Below are positions 1-9,265 of a stretch of 64,000 nucleotides of DNA, piece after piece. This DNA comes from Pseudomonadota bacterium (GTDB taxonomy: Bacteria > Pseudomonadota > Gammaproteobacteria > Burkholderiales > Burkholderiaceae_C): the NCBI GenBank assembly GCA_021808525.1, contig JAKBBK010000007.1, positions 1 to 64,000 on the forward strand. Direction: 5' to 3'. Within the stretch, counting starts at the first letter, position 1. Each line of letters opens with the position of its first letter. Position numbers and translations under genes: made by a program. The notes under the pieces are model-generated. The model was not told the origin of the DNA. It saw only the letters and a program-made list of their open reading frames with translations, and did no database searches.

Positions 1-104
1 TGGCGCTGGCTGATGCTGGCCAGGGTCACCGGGCCGAGGTGCTGCCGCATCGCCACGTCGATCATCGCGGTCACCGCGAATCGTCCTTTGGTCGTCAGTC
101 TCAT
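1..104 (-). CDS. iscR: IscR, Fe-S cluster transcription regulator (5' end only)
   Basis: Only the first 34 codons lie in the window; the gene runs off the left edge. The ATG is at 104. The N-terminus reads [20 protein letters not shown], which is the characteristic start of IscR (Rrf2 family), including the first helix and the start of the winged helix. IscR is a 2Fe-2S repressor of the iscRSUA operon. The Fe-S ligands would lie outside the window. The upstream region carries IscR boxes, which agrees with autoregulation. The isc operon presumably continues to the left (inference). Confidence 0.9.
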   Translation of the reverse strand, partial: MRLTTKGRFAVTAMIDVAMRQHLGPVTLASISQR

Positions 105-185
105 GGTGGTCTCCAAGTGTGCGAGCGCATCCGCCCGTTGCGGCCCGGCGATCGTGCCGCCGTGCCTTGCGGCCGGAACCGCCCA

Positions 186-237
186 ATACCTGACGAATTC
201 AGTCGGGATTGTAGAAAACCCTACCGAATTCGTCAAC
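186..237 (-). promoter_or_regulatory. iscR promoter with two IscR boxes
   Basis: On the minus strand there is a near-perfect sigma-70 promoter: -35 TTGACG at 236-231, a 17-nt spacer, and -10 TACAAT at 213-208. It points to the iscR ATG at 104. Two type-1 IscR-like half-palindromic boxes overlap it. One (186-209) covers the -10 and start region with the core CCTGACGAATTCAGTCGG. The other (218-237) covers the -35 with the core TACCGAATTCGTCAA. The layout predicts repression by holo-IscR, as in E. coli. Seen: the sequence motifs. Inferred: the binding. Confidence 0.85.
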
Positions 238-408
238 TTCCCGGCGTCTCGCGAACAAGCACAGCTGCCCACAGGTGGATACGCGCCGTCACAAGCGCGC
301 CGAGCTCGAACTCCTAGGAGTCGCGCCATGCCCACAGGTTCCCAGCGGGAATCGAGGACTTTGCAAACGATTGTGGGATAAGGGTTTTTTGGGCCGGAAC
401 TCGTTGCC

Positions 409-431
409 CGCCCGGCGCTCAGCGCCGGGCG
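409..431. repeat. perfect inverted repeat, 11-bp arms
   Basis: The arms CGCCCGGCGCT and AGCGCCGGGCG are separated by a single C. The repeat lies in the intergenic region between iscR and the LysR gene, 80 nt upstream of the latter's start. No T-run follows, so it is not a standard terminator. It could be a hairpin in the regulator's leader or a REP-like unit. The rest of the 105-510 intergenic stretch shows nothing else that I recognise. Confidence 0.5.
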
Positions 432-510
432 AAACAGGGCCCGCATGCGGGTGCGCCCCTAGATCGACCACTTGCGCCAGGGCTTAGAATCAGATCAACC
501 CAAAATTTCG

Positions 511-1383
511 ATGAGACTCACACTCCGCCAGCTCGACGTCATGGCCTCGATCGCCCGCACCGGAAGCACGACCGAGGCGGGCAGGCAGCTGGCCTTGTCG
601 CAGTCGGCGGTGAGCGCCGCGCTGGCCGAGCTGGAGAGCCAGCTGGGCACCCGGGTGTTCGACCGCGTGGGCAAGCGCGTGGTGCTCAACGATTGCGGGC
701 GCCTGCTGCTGCCGCGCGCGCTGGCCGTGCTGGACCAGGTGCGGGAGATCGAACACCTGATCGATGACGGCGCCGGGGCGCTTCGCGTCGGCGCCAGCAC
801 CACGGTGGGCAACTACATGATTCCGTCGGTGCTGGGCGGTTTCCAGCGCCGCTGGCCCCAGGTGCAGGTGGAACTGGAGGTGGGCAATACGCGCGACGTG
901 GTCGACGCGGTGGCCTCCTACCGCGTGGACATCGGCTTCATCGAGGGGCCCTGCCACCATCCGGAACTGGAAGTCCACCCCTGGCTGGAGGACGAACTCT
1001 GCGTGGTGGCGGCGCCCTCGCACCCGGCGGGGCGCGAGCCTTCGAAGGTCGGCGCGCTGGCGGCCGCGCGATGGATCCTGCGCGAGCCCGGCTCGGGCAC
1101 GCTGGAGGCGGTGGAGTCCCTGCTGCTGCCGCACCTGGGCACCTTCGGCTCGACCATGCACCTGGGCAACTCGGAGGCGATCAAGCGCGCGGTGGCCGAA
1201 GGCATGGGGGTGAGCTGCCTGTCCCTGCGCGTGGTGCAGGACTGGCTGGATAATGGAAGGTTGGTGCGGGTGGACTCGGAGCTGCCCAGGCTGCGGCGCA
1301 TGCTGTTTCGCATCCACCCGCGGCGCAAGGTGCTGTCGCAACCCCTGCAGCGCTTTGTCGAGCACTGCCTCGCCTGGCAGTGA
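511..1383 (+). CDS. LysR-family regulator, YeiE-like
   Basis: This is a 290-residue LysR regulator. An N-terminal winged helix (about residues 1-60, LRQLDVMASIARTGSTTEAG) is followed by a LysR substrate-binding fold (about 90-285). The N-terminus is close to E. coli YeiE in pattern, notably LALSQSAVSAALAELE and FDRVGKRVVLN. The start at 511 (MRLTLRQLD) is preferred over an in-frame ATG at 472, because LysR proteins begin a few residues before LRQL. It lies 52 nt upstream of selD on the same strand, so the two may be co-transcribed. The effector is unknown. Confidence 0.85.
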   Translation: MRLTLRQLDVMASIARTGSTTEAGRQLALSQSAVSAALAELESQLGTRVFDRVGKRVVLNDCGRLLLPRALAVLDQVREIEHLIDDGAGALRVGASTTVGNYMIPSVLGGFQRRWPQVQVELEVGNTRDVVDAVASYRVDIGFIEGPCHHPELEVHPWLEDELCVVAAPSHPAGREPSKVGALAAARWILREPGSGTLEAVESLLLPHLGTFGSTMHLGNSEAIKRAVAEGMGVSCLSLRVVQDWLDNGRLVRVDSELPRLRRMLFRIHPRRKVLSQPLQRFVEHCLAWQ

Positions 1384-1413
1384 GCCTCGCCCTGTCCCGC
1401 CTCGCCCTGTCCC
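1384..1413 (+). repeat. 15-bp tandem duplication in the LysR-selD spacer
   Basis: The unit GCCTCGCCCTGTCCC occurs twice back to back immediately after the LysR stop codon. It nearly fills the 52-nt spacer before selD. No function is evident; it may be slippage DNA. Confidence 0.6.
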
Positions 1414-1435
1414 GTTTCCCCCTGGCCGTGCCTTC

Positions 1436-2509
1436 ATGTCCGACACGCATTCTCCCGAAGCCGCGGCCGCCCGCGCGCAACCCCGGCTGACCTCCCTTTC
1501 CCACGGCGGCGGCTGCGGCTGCAAGATCGCCCCCGGAGTGCTCGGGGACATCCTGCGGCGCCAGGCGCCGGCGATCCTGCCCCCGCAGCTGATGGTGGGC
1601 ATCGAGACCTCCGACGACGCCGCCGTCTGGCGCCTCAGCGACACCCAGGCGCTGGTGGCGACGACCGATTTTTTCATGCCCATCGTCGACGATCCCGCCG
1701 ACTTCGGCGCCATCGCGGCGACCAATGCCATCTCGGACGTGTACGCCATGGGCGCGCGGCCGCTGCTGGCGCTGGCCATCGTGGGCATGCCCATCGGCGT
1801 GCTGGACGCCGAGACCATCGCCAGCATCCTGCGTGGAGGCGAGCAGGCCTGCGCGCGCGCAGGCATCCCGGTGGCCGGCGGCCATTCCATCGATTCGGTG
1901 GAACCCATCTACGGCCTGGCGGTGATCGGCATCGGCCACCCGGATCGCATCCGGCGCAATCGCGACGCCCGCGAGGGCGACCTGCTGGTGCTGGGCAAGG
2001 GCCTGGGCGTGGGCATCTACTCGGCCGCCCTGAAAAAGGACCGACTGGATGCCGAGGGCTACGCCCACATGCTGAAGGCCACCACCCAGCTGAACACGCC
2101 GGGGCCGCTGCTGGCGGAGATCGACGGCGTGCATGCGATCACCGACGTCACCGGTTTCGGGCTGCTGGGCCATGCGCTGGAACTGTGCCGCGGCGCCGGG
2201 CTGGGCGCGAGCCTTCGCGCCGACTCGGTGCCCCTGCTGCCGGGGGTGCGCGAACTGGCCGCGGCCGGGCTGCTCACCGGGGCCTCGGGGCGCAACTGGA
2301 GCAGCTACGGACAGGAGGTCGACCTCGACTGCGCCGACCCGCTGGCGCGCAGCCTGTTCACCGACCCGCAGACCGCCGGCGGCCTGCTGGTCAGCTGCTC
2401 CGGGCAGGCGCTGCCGCGGGTGCTCGAGGTGTTCCGCTCCGAGGGCTTCGAGCACGCCACGGTGATCGGCCGGATGCACGCGGGAGCCCCCCGCGTGCGC
2501 GTCGTCTAG
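1436..2509 (+). CDS. selD: selenide, water dikinase SelD
   Basis: SelD converts selenide and ATP to selenophosphate, the Se donor for selenocysteine and 2-selenouridine. The protein is 357 residues, close to the usual ~347. The N-terminal catalytic motif SHGGGCGCKIAPGVL is visible around residues 23-37. Both the Cys (not selenocysteine) and the essential Lys are present. The AIRS-like domain follows, with DFFMPIVDDPADFG. The ATG at 1436 gives MSDTHSPEA. The stop lies 18 nt from the convergent gcvP. No selA, selB or selU is in the window, so the use of the selenophosphate cannot be read here. Confidence 0.95.
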   Translation: MSDTHSPEAAAARAQPRLTSLSHGGGCGCKIAPGVLGDILRRQAPAILPPQLMVGIETSDDAAVWRLSDTQALVATTDFFMPIVDDPADFGAIAATNAISDVYAMGARPLLALAIVGMPIGVLDAETIASILRGGEQACARAGIPVAGGHSIDSVEPIYGLAVIGIGHPDRIRRNRDAREGDLLVLGKGLGVGIYSAALKKDRLDAEGYAHMLKATTQLNTPGPLLAEIDGVHAITDVTGFGLLGHALELCRGAGLGASLRADSVPLLPGVRELAAAGLLTGASGRNWSSYGQEVDLDCADPLARSLFTDPQTAGGLLVSCSGQALPRVLEVFRSEGFEHATVIGRMHAGAPRVRVV

Positions 2510-2527
2510 CGTCTGGCGCCTGGCCCG

Positions 2528-5455
2528 CTAGGCGGCCCGCGGCTGCGCCGGCTGCGCGGCCGGCTCGGTCTCGGGCAGGCAGGCGCATTGCAGGTTGCGG
2601 TCGCCCCACACGTTGTCCACCCGCCCCACCGGCACCCAGTACTTCTGGCGCCTGAGCGCGGGCACCGGGAAGGCCGCCTGCTCGCGGGTGTAGGCGTGTT
2701 CCCAGGTGTCGGCCAGCGCCACCGCGGCCGTGATGGGCGCCGCCTTCAGGGGATTGTCCTGGCGCGGCCACTCGCCGCGCTCGACCCGCGCGATCTCGGC
2801 GCGAATGGCCACCAGGGCATCGACGAAACGGTCGAGTTCGGCCAGGGACTCGCTCTCGGTGGGCTCGATCATCAGCGTGCCGGGCACCGGAAAGCTCATG
2901 GTGGGCGCGTGGAAGCCGTAGTCCATGAGGCGCTTGGCCACGTCCTCGTTGCTGATGCCGCTGGAGTCCTTCAGGCCGCGCAGGTCGATGATGCACTCGT
3001 GGGCGACGAAACCGCCCTGCCCGCTGTACAGCACAGGGTAGTGCGGTGCCAGGCGCCGCGCCAGGTAGTTGGCGCCGAGAATGGCCACGGCACTGGCCTC
3101 GCGCAGCCCCTGCGCGCCCATCATGCGCATGTACATCCAGGCGATGGGCAGCACCGAGGCATTGCCCAGGGGCGCCGCGCTCACCGCGCCCACCGCGCCG
3201 GCGCCCTCGCCGGCCGCGGCGTGCCCGGGCAGGAAGGGGCGCAGATGCTCGCGCACCGCCACCGGCCCCACGCCGGGGCCGCCGCCGCCATGGGGGATGC
3301 AGAAGGTCTTGTGCAGGTTCAGGTGCGACACGTCGGCGCCGAACTCGGGCGGGCTGACCAGGCCCACCATGGCGTTCATGTTGGCGCCGTCCACGTAGAC
3401 CTGCCCGCCATGCTCGTGCACGATGTCGCAGATCTCGCGCACCCGGGGCTCGAACACGCCGTGCGTGGAGGGGTAGGTGATCATGCAGGCGGCCAGCCGG
3501 GGCGCGTGCTCGCGCGCCTTGGCGCGCAGGTCGTCCAGGTCCACGCTGCCTTGCGAGTCGCAGGCCACCACCACCACGCGCATGCCGACCATATGCGCCG
3601 ATGCCGGGTTGGTGCCGTGGGCCGAGGACGGGATCAGGCATACGTCGCGCGCGGCGTCGCCGCGGCTGTGATGCCAGGCGCGAATGGCCAGCAGGCCGGC
3701 GTATTCCCCCTGCGAGCCGGCGTTGGGCTGCAGGCTCACGGCGTCGTAGCCGGTGGCCCGCGCCAGCCAGGCCTGCAACTCCTCGGCCAGGCGCTGGTAG
3801 CCACGGCGCTGCTCGGCCGGCGCGAAGGGGTGCACGGAGGCGAACTCGGGCCAGCCGATGGGTTCCATCTCGCTGGTGGCATTGAGTTTCATGGTGCACG
3901 AGCCCAGCGGGATCATCGCGCGGTCGAGGGCGATGTCCTTGTCGGCGAGCTGGCGCAGGTAGCGCAGCATCTCGGTCTCGCTGCGATGGGCGTGGAACAC
4001 CGGATGCGTGAGGTAGGCGCCGCGGCGCGCCAGCGCGCGCGGCCAGCGCGGCTCGACGCCGGCGGACACGGCCTGGAACACCTCGGGGCCCGGCGCGGCG
4101 ACGCCGCGCAGGGCCGCGAACACCCCGAGCAGGCCGAGCAGGTCCTCGCGCTCGACGGTCTCGTCCAGCGAGATGCCCACGCAGTCCTCGCCGGCGCGAC
4201 GCAGGTTGAAGCCCGCGGCCACGCTGGCCGCGTGCACGGCCTCGGTCCGGGTTCCGGTGAGCACGGTCAGGGTGTCGAAATAGCTGGCATGGCGCAGCTC
4301 CCAGCCCTGCGCCCGCAGACCATCGGCGAGCAGCGCCGTGTAGGCGTGCACCCGCTGCGCGATGCGCAGCAGTCCCTCGGGCCCGTGGTAGACGGCGTAC
4401 ATGGCCGCCAGCACGGCGGGCAGCACCTGCGCGGTGCAGATGTTGCTGGTGGCCTTCTCGCGCCGGATATGCTGCTCGCGGGTCTGCAGCGCCAGGCGCA
4501 GCCCGGTGTTGCCCTGGGCATCCACGCTGGCGCCGACCAGGCGGCCCGGCAGCTGGCGCTTGAGGGCATCGCGCACCGCCATGTAGGCGGCGTGCGGGCC
4601 GCCGCAGCCCAGGGGCAGGCCGAAGCGCTGGGTGTTGCCCACGGCGATGTCCGCCCCCAGTTCCCCGGGCGGGGCCAGCAGGGTCAGCGCCAGGATGTCC
4701 GCCGCCACGATGACCAGGGTGCCGCGCGCCCGCAGCCCGCCGATCAGCTCGCGCAGGTCATGCACGCCGCCATCCACGCCCGGATATTGCAGCAGCACGG
4801 CGAGATGGTCGCCCTGCGCCGCCTGCGAGGCCGGGCCGACGTGGATCTCCAGGCCGATGGGCTCGGCGCGGGTGCGCAGCACTTCCAGGGTCTGCGGCAG
4901 CACGTCGTCGGCCACGTACACGCTGTTGCTGGCGTGGTCGGACACGCGGCGGGCCAGGGTCACGGCCTCGGCGGCCGCGGTGGCCTCGTCGAGCATGGAG
5001 GCGTTGGCCACGTCCAGGCCGGTGAGGTCGGCCACCATGGTCTGGAAATTCAGCAGGGCCTCCAGGCGCCCCTGGCTGATCTCGGGCTGGTAGGGCGTGT
5101 AGGCCGTGTACCAGGCCGGGTTCTCGAGCACGTTGCGCCGGATCACGCCGGGCATGTGGGCATTGGCGTAGCCCTGGCCGATGAAACTGCGCAGCACGCG
5201 GTTCTCGCGGGCGATGTCACGCAATTCGCGCAGCGCCTGCTGTTCGCCCACCGCGGCCGGCAGCTCCATGGGCGCGTCGCGCCGGATGGACTCGGGAATG
5301 ACGGCCCGCATCAGCCCGTCCAGGTCCTGCTGGCCGAGCATGCGCAGCATGCGCGCCTGCTCCTGGGCGTCGGGGCCGATATGGCGTCGACGAAAGGCTT
5401 CGGCGTCCTCGAGCTCGGCGAGCCCGGGAAAATGGGAGGCGAAAGACTGGGACAT
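2528..5455 (-). CDS. gcvP: glycine dehydrogenase (decarboxylating), P-protein
   Basis: This is the P-protein of the glycine cleavage system. It is PLP-dependent and decarboxylates glycine onto the lipoyl arm of GcvH. At 975 residues it is a full-length homodimeric-type P-protein with both halves fused. The N-terminal half includes [20 protein letters not shown]. The C-terminal half holds the PLP lysine in [18 protein letters not shown]. The ATG at 5455 has a GAGG ribosome-binding site. A longer ORF extends upstream through gcvH in another frame and is not used. It is third in gcvT-gcvH-gcvP and convergent with selD. Confidence 0.97.
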   Translation of the reverse strand: MSQSFASHFPGLAELEDAEAFRRRHIGPDAQEQARMLRMLGQQDLDGLMRAVIPESIRRDAPMELPAAVGEQQALRELRDIARENRVLRSFIGQGYANAHMPGVIRRNVLENPAWYTAYTPYQPEISQGRLEALLNFQTMVADLTGLDVANASMLDEATAAAEAVTLARRVSDHASNSVYVADDVLPQTLEVLRTRAEPIGLEIHVGPASQAAQGDHLAVLLQYPGVDGGVHDLRELIGGLRARGTLVIVAADILALTLLAPPGELGADIAVGNTQRFGLPLGCGGPHAAYMAVRDALKRQLPGRLVGASVDAQGNTGLRLALQTREQHIRREKATSNICTAQVLPAVLAAMYAVYHGPEGLLRIAQRVHAYTALLADGLRAQGWELRHASYFDTLTVLTGTRTEAVHAASVAAGFNLRRAGEDCVGISLDETVEREDLLGLLGVFAALRGVAAPGPEVFQAVSAGVEPRWPRALARRGAYLTHPVFHAHRSETEMLRYLRQLADKDIALDRAMIPLGSCTMKLNATSEMEPIGWPEFASVHPFAPAEQRRGYQRLAEELQAWLARATGYDAVSLQPNAGSQGEYAGLLAIRAWHHSRGDAARDVCLIPSSAHGTNPASAHMVGMRVVVVACDSQGSVDLDDLRAKAREHAPRLAACMITYPSTHGVFEPRVREICDIVHEHGGQVYVDGANMNAMVGLVSPPEFGADVSHLNLHKTFCIPHGGGGPGVGPVAVREHLRPFLPGHAAAGEGAGAVGAVSAAPLGNASVLPIAWMYMRMMGAQGLREASAVAILGANYLARRLAPHYPVLYSGQGGFVAHECIIDLRGLKDSSGISNEDVAKRLMDYGFHAPTMSFPVPGTLMIEPTESESLAELDRFVDALVAIRAEIARVERGEWPRQDNPLKAAPITAAVALADTWEHAYTREQAAFPVPALRRQKYWVPVGRVDNVWGDRNLQCACLPETEPAAQPAQPRAA

Positions 5456-5511
5456 GGAAACCTCGGTGCGATGGAGCTCGTCAGGGGCTCGTCGGGGGCT
5501 CGGGCGTCGCT

Positions 5512-5535
5512 CGGGCCGGGCGGCAGCCCGGCCCG
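5512..5535 (-). other. GC-rich hairpin between gcvH and gcvP
   Basis: The arms CGGGCCGGGC and GCCCGGCCCG flank a 4-nt loop just after the gcvH stop. There is no T-run. It may stabilise the gcvTH part of the transcript or lower readthrough into gcvP (inference). Confidence 0.45.
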
Positions 5536-5543
5536 CGGGCCGC

Positions 5544-5918
5544 TCAGGATTCGCCGAGCAGGCGTTCGTAGGCGGCGGGGTCGAGCAGAGCGTCGAACTG
5601 CGCGGGCTCGCTGGGGCGCAGGCGGAAGAACCAGCCGGCGCCCTGGGGATCGCTGTTGGCCAGCGAGGGGTCGGCCACCAGCGCGTCGTTGACCGCCACG
5701 ACCTCGCCCGCGATGGGCATGAACACATCGGCGGCCGCCTTCACCGACTCGACCACGCCGGCGGTGTCCTTTTGCGCGTAGCTGCGCCCCGTGGCGGGAA
5801 GCTCGACGAACACCACGTCGCCCAGCGCGTCCTGCGCGTGCGCGGTGATACCCACGGTCGCGGTGCCGTCGGCTTCCAGGCGGACCCATTCGTGGTCGGA
5901 AGTGAACTTGGTGGTCAT
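5544..5918 (-). CDS. gcvH: glycine cleavage system H-protein
   Basis: GcvH is the lipoyl-carrier protein that shuttles the aminomethyl group between P-, T- and L-proteins. It has 124 residues, a normal length. The lipoylation site is Lys60 in the motif VVESVKAA. The conserved start FTSDHEWV and the region [19 protein letters not shown] are present. A GGAG ribosome-binding site precedes the ATG at 5918. It lies between gcvT and gcvP. Confidence 0.97.
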   Translation of the reverse strand: MTTKFTSDHEWVRLEADGTATVGITAHAQDALGDVVFVELPATGRSYAQKDTAGVVESVKAAADVFMPIAGEVVAVNDALVADPSLANSDPQGAGWFFRLRPSEPAQFDALLDPAAYERLLGES

Positions 5919-5993
5919 GGCGAACTCCGGTTCGGGGATGGTGGAGAGGGTGAGGAGGGTGGGGAGGGTGAACAGGCTGAAACAGTCGCGGGC

Positions 5994-7175
5994 TCAGCCG
6001 CGCGCGTAGCGGTGCGCCACGAAGGGCATGTCCACGACCTGCATGGGCAGGCGCTTGTCGCGCACCAGCGCGACCAGCTCGGTGCCGGGCGCGGCGCAGG
6101 CCGTGTCGACATAGGCCATGGCGATGGCCGCGTCGGCGGTCGGGGTGAGCGCGCCGCTGGTGACCCGGCCGACCTCGCGGTCCTGCGCGTCGCGCAAGAG
6201 CGCGCCCTCGCGCACCGGCGCGCGCTGCAGGCCGCGCAGGCCCACGCGCACGCGTCCGAGCCTGGACGCATCGTCGAGCTGCCCCAGCACGGTGTCGGCC
6301 CCCGGAAAGCCGCCGGCGCGCGCGCCACCGCTGCGCCGCACCTTCTGGATGGCCCATTGCAGCCCGGCCTGCACCGGCGTGGTGGTGGTGTCCATGTCGT
6401 GTCCGTACAGGCACAGCCCCGCCTCCAGGCGCAGGGTGTCGCGGGCGCCCAGCCCGGCCGGCGCCACGCCGGGCAGCTTGAGCAAGGCGCCGGCCAGCGC
6501 CTGCGCGTGCTCGGCCGCCACGGAAATCTCGAAACCGTCCTCGCCGGTGTAGCCGCTGCGGCTGACGAAGACCTCGGCGTCGCCCACGCTGGGCGCAAGC
6601 ACGACCCAGGCGGCGTCCATGAAGCGCAACTGGGCCACCGAGGGCATCAGGCTTTGCAGCGCCCGCGCCGCGCCCGGACCCTGCAGGGCCAGCAGCGCAT
6701 GGCGAGGCAGGGCCTCGATCTCGCAGCGCGCCGCCAGGTGGCCGCGCAGCCAGTCCAGGTCATGCTGCTTGCGCGCGGCGTTGACCACCACGAAGAACTC
6801 GCTGCCCGCGTCGGGCGCGCCGGAGCGCGCGCGATGGGTGAGCATCAGGTCGTCGAGGATGCCGCCGCCCGCGTCCAGCAGGAATCCGTAGCGCTGGCGC
6901 CCGCGGGCCAGGCCCTGCAGGTCCACCGGAACCAGGCTTTCCAGCGCGGCGGCGGCCTGATCGCCGCGCACGCGCACCTGCCCCATGTGGGACACGTCGA
7001 ACAGCGAGGCGGACTCCCGGGTGTGCCGATGCTCGGCGACGATGCCCCTGTCGTATTGCAAGGGCATCGAATACCCGGCGAAAGGCACCATGCGCGCGCC
7101 CAGGCTCAGGTGCAGTTCGTGCAGCGGGGTCTGCTGCAGATCGTCCGCGCCGGCGGACGGGTTCAGGTCGGACAT
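5994..7175 (-). CDS. gcvT: aminomethyltransferase, T-protein
   Basis: GcvT transfers the methylene group from GcvH to tetrahydrofolate and releases ammonia. The product is 393 residues, starting at the ATG at 7175 (MSDLNPSAG) behind an AAGGAG ribosome-binding site. The alternative upstream ATG at 7274 would lie inside the riboswitch and is rejected. Family motifs LFDVSHMGQV near the N-terminus and YTGEDGFEI (folate-binding region) are present. It is the first gene of the glycine cleavage operon and lies directly under the glycine riboswitch. Confidence 0.96.
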   Translation of the reverse strand: MSDLNPSAGADDLQQTPLHELHLSLGARMVPFAGYSMPLQYDRGIVAEHRHTRESASLFDVSHMGQVRVRGDQAAAALESLVPVDLQGLARGRQRYGFLLDAGGGILDDLMLTHRARSGAPDAGSEFFVVVNAARKQHDLDWLRGHLAARCEIEALPRHALLALQGPGAARALQSLMPSVAQLRFMDAAWVVLAPSVGDAEVFVSRSGYTGEDGFEISVAAEHAQALAGALLKLPGVAPAGLGARDTLRLEAGLCLYGHDMDTTTTPVQAGLQWAIQKVRRSGGARAGGFPGADTVLGQLDDASRLGRVRVGLRGLQRAPVREGALLRDAQDREVGRVTSGALTPTADAAIAMAYVDTACAAPGTELVALVRDKRLPMQVVDMPFVAHRYARG

Positions 7176-7234
7176 GCGGGGCTCCTTGGAACTCAGACCG
7201 CGCCGCGGAGAAGGTTCCGCCACGCTTTCCCGTC

Positions 7235-7475
7235 CCCCGCTGTCCTTGGTACCTGAGAGATTGACCCGGCTCACGCCAGGGCTTGCCCCTTCGGTGGACG
7301 CCGCTGCGCGACGCCGCTCTCCAGTGAGGTGAACCCCGTTGCCGGGGCCCCGTCAGTCCTGGTGCCTGCGCGGTACGCGCGCCCCACGGCATGGGCCGTG
7401 CAACGCGCTTACGCCTTCGGCGGCCCGCCGCGCGGCGCTTGCGCGCCCACGCCAGGCTCTCTCCTGACGGCGCGA
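7235..7475 (-). promoter_or_regulatory. tandem glycine riboswitch
   Basis: On the minus strand two glycine aptamers lie in series upstream of gcvT. Aptamer 1 (about 7472-7346) has CAGGAGAGAGCCTGGCG, then GCCGCCGAAGGCGTAAG, then a closing CACCAGGACTGACGG. Aptamer 2 (about 7326-7235) has CTGGAGAG, CACCGAAGGGGCAAG and CTCTCAGGTACCAAGGACAG. These match the conserved cores of the class. Tandem glycine riboswitches usually turn the gcv operon on when glycine is in excess. The expression platform, between aptamer 2 and the ATG at 7175, is only about 60 nt. Confidence 0.95.
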
Positions 7476-7542
7476 AGTGTAGCCCAAACAAAGACCCCAG
7501 GACCCGGCAGTCCCCTCAAAGCAGGGGCCCGTCGTCCGCGGC

Positions 7543-7806
7543 TCAGCGCCCCTTCGCGTCCTTGCCGTCGCGCGGCGCGCGCAGGCCCAGGTTGCGGCGC
7601 GCGCGCGCGCTGCGCTCGGCCTTGCGTTCCTCCACCTTCTCCATGGCCCGGCGCTGGGACACGCCGAACATGGGGTCGATGACCTCCCACCAGACGAAGG
7701 CCAGGGCCAGCGGCACGCCGATCCACCACCACGACAGGGTGGCGAAAGGCCCGACGGCACCGAGTTTCAGTCCGAGTAGCAGGATTGCAACAAGCAGAAT
7801 CCACAT
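7543..7806 (-). CDS. small Trp-rich membrane protein
   Basis: The 87-residue protein starts MWILLVAILLLGLKLG. It has two hydrophobic segments (about 2-18 and 25-44) with a WWW run and WWEV, followed by a highly charged Arg/Lys/Glu tail (QRRAMEKVEERKAERSARARR). This pattern matches the Burkholderiales 'small Trp-rich protein' family (TIGR04438), whose function is unknown. The start at 7806 has a GGGAGAG ribosome-binding site; the longer ORF start at 7929 has no support. The gene is transcribed toward the gcv riboswitch. Confidence 0.8.
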   Translation of the reverse strand: MWILLVAILLLGLKLGAVGPFATLSWWWIGVPLALAFVWWEVIDPMFGVSQRRAMEKVEERKAERSARARRNLGLRAPRDGKDAKGR

Positions 7807-8031
7807 CGAAGCTCTCCCACCAGAATGGCGATCCATCGGGATCAATATTTCGAACGTTGAAGCGCGCAAAGCCGCAAAGGCAACGGTTCCGCGCTCGCGC
7901 CTCGGGTAGCATATCCGGTGCTGTTCCACGACGGGCGCGTTTTTTCGCGGTGGCGGTCAACGAGCCCGCGCGCAGGTGCGTTTATCGCACAGCCACAGCG
8001 CAAACGCTTCGCTCAACCTTGGAGATCGAGA

Positions 8032-8346
8032 ATGAAGAAACTCGTCATTGGTGTCGGCCTCGCCGTCGCCGCCATGTCGCAGGTCTATGCCGCCGACATG
8101 ATGGCCCTGGCCAAGTCGAAGAACTGCCTGGCCTGCCATGCCGTCGACAAGAAGCTGGTCGGCCCGGCCTACCAGGACGTGGCGGCCAAGTACGCCGGCA
8201 AGCCCGGCGCCGAAGCCAAGCTGGTGAACGCCGTGCTGCACGGCGAGGCGGGCACCTGGGGCCCGGTGCCGATGCCGGCGAACCCGCAGGTCACCCCGGC
8301 GGAAGCCAAGGAACTGGTGACCTGGATCCTCAGCCTGAAGAAGTAA
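8032..8346 (+). CDS. class I cytochrome c (c551/c552 type), periplasmic
   Basis: This is a 104-residue monohaem electron carrier. A Sec signal peptide covers about residues 1-21 (MKKLVIGVGLAVAAMSQVYA). It is followed by the haem motif CLACH and an axial methionine in VPMPANPQ. The size of the mature protein (about 83 residues) fits the c551/c552 group. The start has a GGAG ribosome-binding site. It is followed by a strong terminator, so it is probably monocistronic. The electron partners are not shown here. Confidence 0.92.
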   Translation: MKKLVIGVGLAVAAMSQVYAADMMALAKSKNCLACHAVDKKLVGPAYQDVAAKYAGKPGAEAKLVNAVLHGEAGTWGPVPMPANPQVTPAEAKELVTWILSLKK

Positions 8347-8398
8347 GAAGTAATCCTCCTCCGGCACGCGCCCGCGGGCGCGTTCGGCCGGCGTGGGG

Positions 8399-8430
8399 CG
8401 GCGCAAGCGCAGGCTTGCGCCGTTTTTTTT
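8399..8430 (+). terminator. rho-independent terminator after cytochrome c
   Basis: A perfect 10-bp stem (CGGCGCAAGC / GCTTGCGCCG) with loop GCAG is followed directly by eight T. It ends 6 nt before the convergent response-regulator gene. Confidence 0.95.
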
Positions 8431-8436
8431 GGGACC

Positions 8437-9177
8437 TCAGCGCTGGCGCTCGACCCACTGCATGGCGCTGCGAGTGAGGTCGCCGGCGTTTTGCAGGTTG
8501 AGCTTTTTCTTGATCTTTTCGCGGTGGGTCTCCACCGTCTTGACGCTCAGGTGGATCTGCGCGGCGATCTGCGACGGGCGCATGCCGCGTCCGATGAGCT
8601 CGAACACGGCCAGTTCGCGATCGGTCAGGCGGGCCACCGCGTCCGCGGGTTCCTGCACGCCGTTGCCGCTGGACAGCACCTGGTCGGTCATCGCCGGGCT
8701 CAGCCAGATATGCCCGCCGAGGCCGTGGCGCACCGCGTCGACCACATGGCGCCCGGCCTGCTCCTTGCCCACGTAGCCGCAGGCGCCGGCGGCCAGCGCA
8801 CGCTGCGCGAACAGCTTTTCGTCGTGCATGGAGCACACCAGCACCCGCAGCCCGGCGTGCTGCGCGATCAGGCGCTTGATCAGGTCGAGGCCGTTGCCGT
8901 CCCCCAGCGACAGGTCGGTGATGACCAGGTCGGGGTGGTGCCTGCGCGCGGTGGCCAGGGCTTCGGCCACGGAGCCGGCCTCGGCGCACACCTGCAGGTC
9001 GTTCTCGGCTTCCAGCAGGCTGCGCAGGCCCACGCGCACCAGGGGATGATCGTCGACGATCAGGATGCGCCAGACCCGCGCCGAGGCGCCGCCGGTCGGC
9101 GGCGCCTCGGCTCCGGGCGGGGCTCCGGGCGGGGATTCGGAGGAGGGATGGGCGGGGTTCACGAATCGCGGGAGCAC
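8437..9177 (-). CDS. NarL/FixJ-family response regulator
   Basis: The protein has a receiver domain (about residues 37-155) and a LuxR-type helix-turn-helix (about 180-240). Visible are the acidic pair IVDDH and the phospho-acceptor Asp in LVITDLSLGDGNG. The C-terminal helix-turn-helix reads LSVKTVETHREKIKKKL. The first start is a GTG at 9177, which leaves a Pro/Gly-rich ~36-residue leader; a GTG at 9162 is an alternative. No sensor kinase is adjacent, so it is an orphan in this window. It lies next to an FNR-type regulator, which suggests redox or respiratory control (inference). Confidence 0.9.
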   Translation of the reverse strand: MLPRFVNPAHPSSESPPGAPPGAEAPPTGGASARVWRILIVDDHPLVRVGLRSLLEAENDLQVCAEAGSVAEALATARRHHPDLVITDLSLGDGNGLDLIKRLIAQHAGLRVLVCSMHDEKLFAQRALAAGACGYVGKEQAGRHVVDAVRHGLGGHIWLSPAMTDQVLSSGNGVQEPADAVARLTDRELAVFELIGRGMRPSQIAAQIHLSVKTVETHREKIKKKLNLQNAGDLTRSAMQWVERQR

Positions 9178-9265
9178 GGGCCCAGGGGCTGTTGCGAAGG
9201 TAGCCCATGCGGCGCACCTGACGCAAGCGCCAGGCCCGCCCTGCCCCGCTGGCGCTCAGCGTGCC

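Noticed and set aside
1436..2509. Selenocysteine in the SelD active site
   Set aside because: The codon at the active site is a Cys codon, not TGA, so no recoding is needed.
2588..5692. A 1034-codon open frame on the plus strand opposite gcvP
   Set aside because: Antisense shadow of gcvP caused by high GC; composition is His/Gly/Ala-rich with no domain, and gcvP is unambiguous.
8032..8346. Cytochrome gene read from the upstream ATG at 7918
   Set aside because: The signal peptide and ribosome-binding site point to 8032; the extra residues have no signal-like character.
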